Shown here: piece by piece, positions 56,688 through 64,000 of the stretch
How positions within the stretch are numbered: position 1 is the first letter of the stretch
How the letters are laid out: each line of letters begins with the position of its first letter
Assembly: GCA_032173965.1 (NCBI GenBank)
Contig: CM063290.1
Coordinates: 13,231,501 to 13,295,500, forward strand
DNA length: 64,000 nt
Direction: 5' to 3'
DNA from: Sitta carolinensis
Lineage: Eukaryota; Chordata; Aves; Passeriformes; Sittidae
The notes under the pieces: generated by a model
What the model was told of the DNA's origin: nothing
The model's input: only the letters and a program-made list of their open reading frames with translations
Database searches by the model: none
Program-made: the position numbers and the translations under genes

Positions 56688-57119
56688 ATGATCAATTTTT
56701 TACTGTCTTTCAATTTTGGGAAACAGCACTTCCCCTCCTTCTCTCTCTGCATTTTATTTTCACGCCACGATTTAGTCCGGAGCATTTTGAAAAAAATTGG
56801 TTCATGTTTATACGAACATCTTTGTTCAGATCTAACGTTAACTTGGCATTAAACCCAAACAGATAGGCAGAAACAAGCAACCTAGCTTAGCCAAAACAGT
56901 TGTTGCAGAAGCGGGATTGAATGGCACTGAGTGAGATATTTAGCTATTACTCGTTGCCAGTTAGGCAGAGAATTTATTTCTATAAATCTTTGGAAATTTT
57001 TAAATCGACAATTATATTATCTCGTTTACAACTATGCGGAAAATGATGTTTAGAAAAATAGCAATCGGACGTCACAAATAAGATATTTGCAATTGAAAGG
57101 AATCCCAATCTAATTTCTT
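56160..57119. promoter_or_regulatory. Small CpG island followed by AT-rich candidate enhancer
   Basis: CpG-rich 56170-56340, then TCATAAAT, TTCATTAATATAATG and TTTCAAAGG (near 56442) motifs, and T31 at 56656-56686. No frame. Confidence 0.3.
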
Positions 57120-57690
57120 TGGAGGCTGGTTGCTCCCCGATGAGTGTGTTTCTCACCCCACGGACACGCGTGGGGGGCGTGCCCGGCCCTGCACCCCCCG
57201 GCTGGCGCCGGAGCCGAGCTGACGGCAAAGGTCAGCGCCCGCCGCGCCCCCGCCGCTCCCGGGGGTGCGCAGCCCCGGCTCGGCACTCCTCGGCTGGCTC
57301 CGCTCTGCCTCCTGACAGCGCCAAACCTGACCCGGTGCAAGCAGCCTTCCCCACAGGCTAAAATGGTACCTTGGGTTATTTGCCTGTGTGGCTGGGTTTT
57401 GATGCGGACACATGTTTACTTAAGCTTGTAAGTCACGAGTGACCTAGAATAACATGGCGCGTACCCCTAGAGGCAAAACAACCGAAGTGAACTTTCAGGC
57501 CAGATGATGTCCAAAGCGGAGCTGTGCGGAGACCGCCGGGGCTCGTTCCTGCAGGGAGGATAGGGACCAGAGCCGCTGGCACGGGCGGTGCGGGGCTGCA
57601 CCCACGCACGACCGCACATGCCAGGCACCGCCTCGGCTTGCGGCCAGGGAACTCGTTGGGAAACTTCGCCTGAAAGAAACGGGAATTGAG
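57120..57690. promoter_or_regulatory. CpG island
   Basis: CpG-rich at 57160-57300 and 57520-57650; no conserved frame. Confidence 0.4.
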
Positions 57691-58819
57691 GAAGCACTCG
57701 AGTGAAATGGGCATGGACACCGGGAGAGTTTTTAGAGTGTTTAGGAGTGTTCTCCTTGGTTTTGATGGGATTTAGAGTCCTTTGGAAAAAGAAATCATCG
57801 GTTAAAGGAGAGACAGATTATTCTGCGCAGGCACTGACAATAATGATTTCAAAACAAAACCATATTTTAAAAAGCGAACAATCTCTTTATCAGAATTAAA
57901 TATTAATAGTCCCTTAGATATAGAAAAGCAAGGGTGTCTATTTTTTTTTCCTAGTGTCAAGAAAAAATAATTTCGCATGTTATAACCTCTATTTTAAATA
58001 AGGGCTTGATGTGTTCCCGAAGAGATTGTTGTTTTCGGCTAAGTTTGGTCCGGCGCTCTTTTATGCTTATTAGCTTTTTCTGTGGGAAAGGTAATTCTTT
58101 AAGCACATGGTGAAAAGTTTGTGGGATTTTTTTTTTTATTATTATTTTTTTGTTATTTTTTTCCTGCCAGCAGTCCAATTCGGGTGAGAAATTCTCCTTT
58201 TGCGCAGTAAAGCGCTCTTCCAGACCAGAGGGCACCGCTCAGAATCATCGCCTGTTTCGGGAATACCCACATGACTTGCTTTGCCTTTATATCTTTAATT
58301 TCCAAAGGATGAGTTTTGCTGGCAGGAAGATCAAGGAAGTGTCTCTTCAATATTTGCTATGCTGTGCAGGTATCTGTAATTAGAATAAGACACCCAGCAC
58401 AATGAACAGCTATTGTATGAGAGTTTGAAGCACGACAGTTCTTCTTCTGGTTCAGAATCGCTGCCTACAGTTATTCTCCGATTTCCGATGCCTATTATGT
58501 ATACAATCGAGCCTCTAATTACCTGCTGATTTCTTTGTAGTTGTTAAAGAGAGTTTCTAGTGCTCGGGCAATATTGTCCAGTCGTTATGTCTCCAGAAGC
58601 TGTCATGAAAGCTTGAATATATTCTGTACAGTCTGCAAGTAATCAATGAAATTTACGATCTCGACTCCCCCCCCCCCCCCGCCCCCCCCCCCTCCACGCA
58701 CATTTCCTGTCCAAAGAAGAAAAATTGAGATATGAAGGTGTCTGGGTCTCCTTCCCAGCACCCCTTACAGGGCGGCTTTGGAAGGAAAATGAGTGACAGA
58801 CTGTAGTTTCATACGGTAG
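57691..58819. other. AT-rich non-coding stretch with C tract
   Basis: 58380-58660 has TAAT cores and looks like candidate regulatory DNA. C14-G-C11 at 58667-58692. No gene. Confidence 0.4.
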
Positions 58820-59350
58820 CGAGAACTGGGTGGGAATTCCCCGCGGGAGCGGCGGGGCTGGGGCGAGCCCGGCGGGCGGGGGGCTCGGGGCGCTCCGCGG
58901 GGCTCTCCGGGCTCGGAGTCGGCGGGCGCGGCTGCCGGGGTCCCCGCGCGTGTGCCGGTGCCGGGGCGAAGGGGCAGGTGCGGGGGGCGGCGGGAGGCTG
59001 GGGCCGCGCACGGCAGCGCTGCTCCGCTCCTCGCCGGGCTGCGCCGGCCGCCGAGGTCAATGCCTTCGGCCCCAGCCGAATCGCCCGGTCCCATCCACTG
59101 CGCTCAAGTCAGCGCGGAGACACCGCCTCCCCGCGCCCTCGACTGTCCTCGGTGCCGTGCGTGCCCCTCCGTGGATCCCCACTCCATGGTCAGGCTGCTG
59201 CTTCCCCAAGCCACCTCCCCGTTTCCCCCCCGCCCCCGCCTTCCAGGGCCGCTGCAGCCCGGAGGGGCCCGGGGCTTCCCGCGGAGACGCTGTCACCCAT
59301 CTCGGGGTGGGTACACTTTCACCGTCCCCCGCAAAGCCGTCCCAAGCCTG
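58820..59350. promoter_or_regulatory. CpG island
   Basis: Very dense CpG at 58840-59060. The long overlapping frames on both strands are by-products of composition. Confidence 0.5.
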
Positions 59351-61950
59351 TCCGTGTTTTGGGGGGGAAAGCGAGCTGCTCCAGGCATCGTGCTGCTTTC
59401 CTGAACACCGACCCACTGTGGCTTTTTTTCAAACTCTGTTATTAAAGCAACATTTAGGGAGTGTGCATAATTGTACAGTTAAAAGGCATGGCTGATGCAT
59501 CTCAGCTCAGAAGGTCAGAAGGTCGGATGAGGGTAGCAGCCCCCTGCCCTAAAAGATGGGGGAGGAGGGAAAAGCGAGGGACCTGAAGTTTGATTGAAGC
59601 GTTCCTAAAAAAAATAAAACAACAACAAAAAAAGGGAGACAGAGATAGGAGAAAGGCACTTGCAGGCTGACACAATGGTGAATCTGCCCTGACCCAGCAA
59701 TTAATATTGGGAAGAGAATGTGACCAGACAGGGTGGGAAGTCGATTCCCTGGAGTGGATGTGCGGGACAGGAGGAGGGAAGGGGAAATCTTGAGCCCCAG
59801 GCCTGCCACATCTTCTAGGGGTTATCTTTCAGGGAAGTGAAACACAGCCCTGTCCCATCCCTTCTCTGTAAGGCACAGGTATTGCCTGCAAGGGGATGGC
59901 GTGGATGGTGTGGAGGTGTCCCCAGGTCCTCCCAGCACCACACAAACCCACCACCTCAGTTATGAGAGACACTTCTGGGGTTTCTGGGCACTGACTGTGA
60001 GGAATGGGTATGCTCCAGATGGTTAAGGGTCAACCCTTGGGCACTGAGGGGAGGACTTTTGTCGGCATGGCATGGGATCTGGGATCAAATGCCCAATGCA
60101 GGTTGTAGGCAATAGCTAGGAGACACCAGTAAAGGTTAGGTGATGCCAAGGTGATGCAGCAGTGAAGATTTGGCTCTCTCCTTGTATTGGATGGTGCACT
60201 CAGAACATCCCAGTTGTGATCTACAGCCAGACTTGAAATTGCCACAGCACATTGCTGGGACATACAATGCTCTAACACCCATGTGCTCACCCATGACTCT
60301 GCCCTGCCTGAAAAAGGAGGTATCACCCTGTGTCATGTCTGTCTGACATAATTGCTGAAGTGAGGTCCCTGAGCCCCAGGAAGCCATCCAAGTCCCAGTG
60401 TCTGCTTACAGCCCTCCAGTGAGGGATGTATCTGCCTTCTTTTGCAGTCCACAGCAAATGTTTCTCAGCAGCATAAACCCATACAAGTGATCTGATGCCC
60501 TTGTCTAAATGAATTGACTTCAACTAGGTATTTTGAAGCTGGTGATTTATTTTCAAAAATAAGTAAGAAAAAGTAGCGAGAGAGAGAATAAACTCTCACC
60601 AAGGATTTAATAGTTTTGTGATAAACCTCCTTCTAACTTCTACTCTCTTCCCAACCTACTATATTCTCTTGCCCAGAAACTGATTCCTTCAGAGTAGGAA
60701 ACCAGCCTGTGATGGAGTTTATCAGTGAATCTTGCAGGAACACGTTTTAGCCAGGGCACCAAAGCCTGTGAAACCAACACAGCACAGAGCAGTCATTTCT
60801 GTTATTTCCTCTGCTGGCATTTTAATGAAAAGGAAATAGCTGTAATGCAATCCTTTTGGAGAAATCAACACTTCCTGCTGTTCGAAGCAAGGCAAGGAGC
60901 TGAGCTGGGTTCAGACCATGAGGGTTAATTCCAGGAGGGTTACATGCATGGAGTCACATGTGAACTTAACAAGCCAGCCACTTGTCCTCCTGGAAAGAAC
61001 CAAAACTAGGTCTAGTTCATCTAGGATTATTTATAGCCTGTCCTACACACGTGTGACGATGACTGTTGCCACTTACAAACAAAGAAGTCAAATGCACACT
61101 GGCATATTTGCATGGAGACTCCAGTTCTTTTTTCAACATTTCAGTATCTCATGGTCTCACACGGTCCAGAATTGATCTGACTTTTAAGAAAAGGGTGTTA
61201 GTCTCACATTCATGGCTCTAACATTTACACAAGACCATGACTTGGGAAACAGTATAATTTTGCATCATTTGTTGAAATGTAGTGTGATGGGCATGCTTTT
61301 CATTGTACACATCTGTTTTTAACATCATCAATAATTAGTAGGCTTGGGTAATCTTCTCTGGGCCCTAAGCAATGGTCATTGTCACCCCAGTGGTGTCCTG
61401 GCCCAGCAGGAGGGAAGGCCCTAACCTGTAGGAGAGTCTCAGGGCCAAGGCTGAGGAGTGGGGGATACCCAGGCTGGGCAGCACTCGTATTTATTCCTGG
61501 CTGCTTTGGGGAGGAGGAGGGGGCAGGGAGGGGGCCTTTGGCACACGCCATGCCCAGGGTCATCAGGACTGGAGAGAGCCCAACACATGAATAAACTACC
61601 CTCCTTCCTTGCCCCTGAAATTCTCAGGCACAAAAGTAGACCCAAATTATAAAAGCCTGTTCAGTGCATCAGCAACAACAACAACAAAAAAAAGCCCCCT
61701 ATTCTCTCCTGACTTTGTTCTTTTGATTTTTTATAGATCAAAGGCAGGATAGAGAAAAAAAATTGGCAGGCAAAGATAGACATTGTTCTAGTGACAAGAT
61801 GAGGGTCCCGAAAGGAGAATGCTTGCTCCATCGGAAGTGGCTGCGTGGCAAAGGGAGAAACCTCACTTTTCAAGCCCCTTTGCGAGGCATTGTCTTTGGG
61901 GCTGGCGCTGCTGCCATACAGTAGGGTCCCCATGGCAACGCAACCTGCTG
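59351..61950. other. CpG-depleted non-coding block
   Basis: From about 59820 to 60520 only a few CpG dinucleotides remain, unlike the neighbouring sequence; CpG stays low to about 61850. No transposon family was recognised. Confidence 0.45.
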
Positions 61951-62610
61951 CTGCTGCTGCTGCTGCCCCTCTTCCAGAGTTGAAGGCACTGAAAGGCAGC
62001 TGAAGTGACTGGGCTTAAAGAGCAACAGAATAAACAATATTTTGATTCATTGGGAGAAGAGAGAGAGGCTCCCGCCCCCCCACCCCCGCCCCCCGACCCA
62101 TGAATGCTGGCATTGTCCATGCTTTTCTGAATCTGATTTACCATATCATAACCCCTAGGAAGAAGAAAACATCAATATCCCGAAGGAATGGAGATGTTTC
62201 TATGGAAAACCTAGGAATTTTAGTCCATAACAGATCTGGTGTAAAAATCAAAGAGATCAAAGGCGGCGCTCCCAGGAGTATAGATGCGTCTCTGAATTAA
62301 AGATGGACGATGCAGACTACAAAGTACTTTTTTTCCACCCTTCTTTATTCAGGCCTCTGTTTCCATTTCAAGGGAGGCGCTGTCCCAACATCATATCTGA
62401 GCCCAGACAGTCATCGCAAACAATGCTCGCGAAGGGGGAGAAGCGCTAAAGAAAGCAAATCATAACAACCATCCGGCCTGGCAGGATTGTTTCCATTACA
62501 AACCCGAGTGCAACAATTAATTACGAAATTGAGAAAAAAAAAAAAAAAAAAAAAAGAAAGAAAAAAGAAGGAAGGCGAGGCTCAATCGAAGTGATTAATA
62601 TAGATGGCAA
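61951..62610. other. Non-coding with short CTG and A tracts
   Basis: (CTG)6-like run near 61947-61966; A22 at 62534-62555. No gene. Confidence 0.5.
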
Positions 62611-63130
62611 AGGCTGCGGGGAGTGGTGTTCGGGGCTCTGTGGTTTGGGGGGCAGGTTGGCTGCTCTCCGCCACTCCCTGCATTCCAGCATCCCAGGCCG
62701 GCGGATCCCGGCTCTCGGCCCCTCCCGGCCGGCTGTCCTGGCCGCAGCGGGCCGGCCCCGACCCCCGCGCCTTTTCCTGCGCGGCCGGGAGCTCTGCCTC
62801 GGGCGGGGTGCGCTCGGGATCCGTGGGCAGATCCCAGGGTGGCTCCGGGGCTTCTCAGGTTGGCACCAGTCCGCCGAGTGCCGCGAAGAAAGCAAAGACA
62901 CATTTAAAACGTGACGGGGACAGTCAGCTCGCCTCTTTACCAGCAGACACTTCATGACAGGCGGCCCGATCCTCTGTGCCAGCCGGAGCGACGCCGGCGA
63001 CACGGCTGTGCCCTTGGGGTGCGGGTACTCATCTCCCTGCACAGCCATGCCTTCGGAAAGGTGAAGTTTCTCCACGCAAACACCCCTGGCCCTTTTTCCC
63101 GGAGGCTGGGAAGCGTGGCGGGAGAAACGC
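62611..63130. promoter_or_regulatory. CpG island near right edge
   Basis: CpG-rich 62620-63130, strongest 62700-62840. No conserved frame. Confidence 0.45.
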
Positions 63131-64000
63131 GTTTAGAGCCCAAGAAGATGAATATTAGCGAAGTCAATTAAGTTGTTTGGAAACACACGCAGGAAAAAAA
63201 AACCGCTGGGACTACTGTTATGAAGAAAGCCAATTAAAATGGTTTGATAAGCATATGTATTAGCAACAAGTGTAGCACAGAGGTCAGAAACAACACTAAG
63301 TAAACAGAGTTGACAGAAGAGTGAATCTTTTGTGGCGGTGCGCAGCTGTCCGGCCTCCCTTTGTCCGGGAGGAGGCTGGGTGCACGCTCCCTGCTGCCCT
63401 CTCCCCAACTCAATGCACAAAAACAGATTGGGATGTTCTGCATGCATAGGCAACATTGCAGCTCCAGTCCTCCCTTTTCTGTTCCTTCTTTAGGAGACAG
63501 GGCTCTCCAGACATTTTTTCCTGACAGTAACAAAGAGGGGCTGTAAAACAGTTCAGAATAGGAGGAGAGAAAGAAGAGAAAGGAGTCCCCGAGGGGGAAA
63601 AAAAAGCGCCATGTCACGGGACAAAAGAGTAGGAAGTTGAAAATAGAAATAAAACTGAAAGCAAGAATTATCTTGTTAAACAGAGGTGGGATTTTTTTTT
63701 TTTTTTTTTCAGAGTCGTCTTTGTGAAAGTTTTTAAGTATCACGACGTGGAACAAGTGTGTAAGTCCTCACACATACTTCAGTCAAAGATTCATGAGCTT
63801 CCGAGAGCCTTGATGGCTTATTTATGTGTCAGCAAATTCTGCAGCTTAAATACGTTTGAAAAAACAGGTCTGGGGTTAGTTGGAGTCCCGCAGACACGGC
63901 TTTAAATGTGCGGGGCGGGCAGGGGATTCCGCCCAGGCCAGAGAAAGGAAATGAAAAGATCAAGAAGCAACGAGCCGGTTTCTTTTTATTCAAAGTCTGG
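63131..64000. other. Non-coding right edge
   Basis: Mixed composition with T18 at 63692-63709. No gene seen. Confidence 0.5.

Noticed and set aside
60030..60326. 98-codon minus-strand frame as a possible retroelement fragment
   Set aside because: No reverse transcriptase, integrase or capsid motif, and I could not match it to a family. Left as an unnamed CpG-poor block.

Overview
The window is vertebrate nuclear DNA, most likely from a bird. It carries spliced C2H2 zinc-finger genes with compact introns, many CpG islands and microsatellites, and no bacterial gene organisation. The proteins read as ZIC1 and ZIC4. The ZIC1 residues and the small introns (1.16 kb and 0.79 kb) fit a sauropsid; the bird call is an inference from remembered orthologues.

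Only two protein-coding genes can be supported, a divergent head-to-head pair. ZIC1 is on the minus strand (start codon 17527, stop 14242, three coding exons, 445 residues). ZIC4 is on the plus strand (start codon 28513, two main coding exons, probably a spliced 3' end). Between them, at 24013-24097, is an exon whose translation matches the start of the short mammalian ZIC4 protein. Its splice phase fits a 3' splice site hidden inside the long first ZIC4 coding exon, so two ZIC4 proteins with different N termini are predicted: 505 residues (with an N-terminal ZOC-like motif and a His tract) and 337 residues (without them).

Layout: 1-13.3 kb is non-coding, with CpG islands, homopolymers, a GC-box array and a CA-rich minisatellite. 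13.3-18.4 kb is ZIC1 with its probable 3' UTR and promoter. 18.4-28.5 kb is the shared intergenic region, with a 1.4-kb CpG island, the alternative ZIC4 exon and the main ZIC4 promoter (NRF1, CRE, CCAAT and GC boxes). 28.5-35.2 kb is ZIC4. 35.2-64 kb is a gene desert in which CpG islands alternate with AT-rich, homeodomain-site-rich stretches that look like candidate regulatory DNA; it also holds one well-formed candidate non-coding exon (36285-36407).

Both products are nuclear transcription factors with five zinc fingers. In vertebrates the pair is co-expressed in dorsal neural tube, cerebellar precursors and somites, so the CpG islands and AT-rich blocks are best read as shared regulatory landscape. 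I found no tRNA, rRNA, CRISPR array, virus-derived gene or recognisable transposon body. No new gene system is claimed. The most interesting points are the ZIC4 isoform architecture, an intron-2 minisatellite in ZIC1 that stays open in the exon-2 frame, and the density of long homopolymers and CpG islands.
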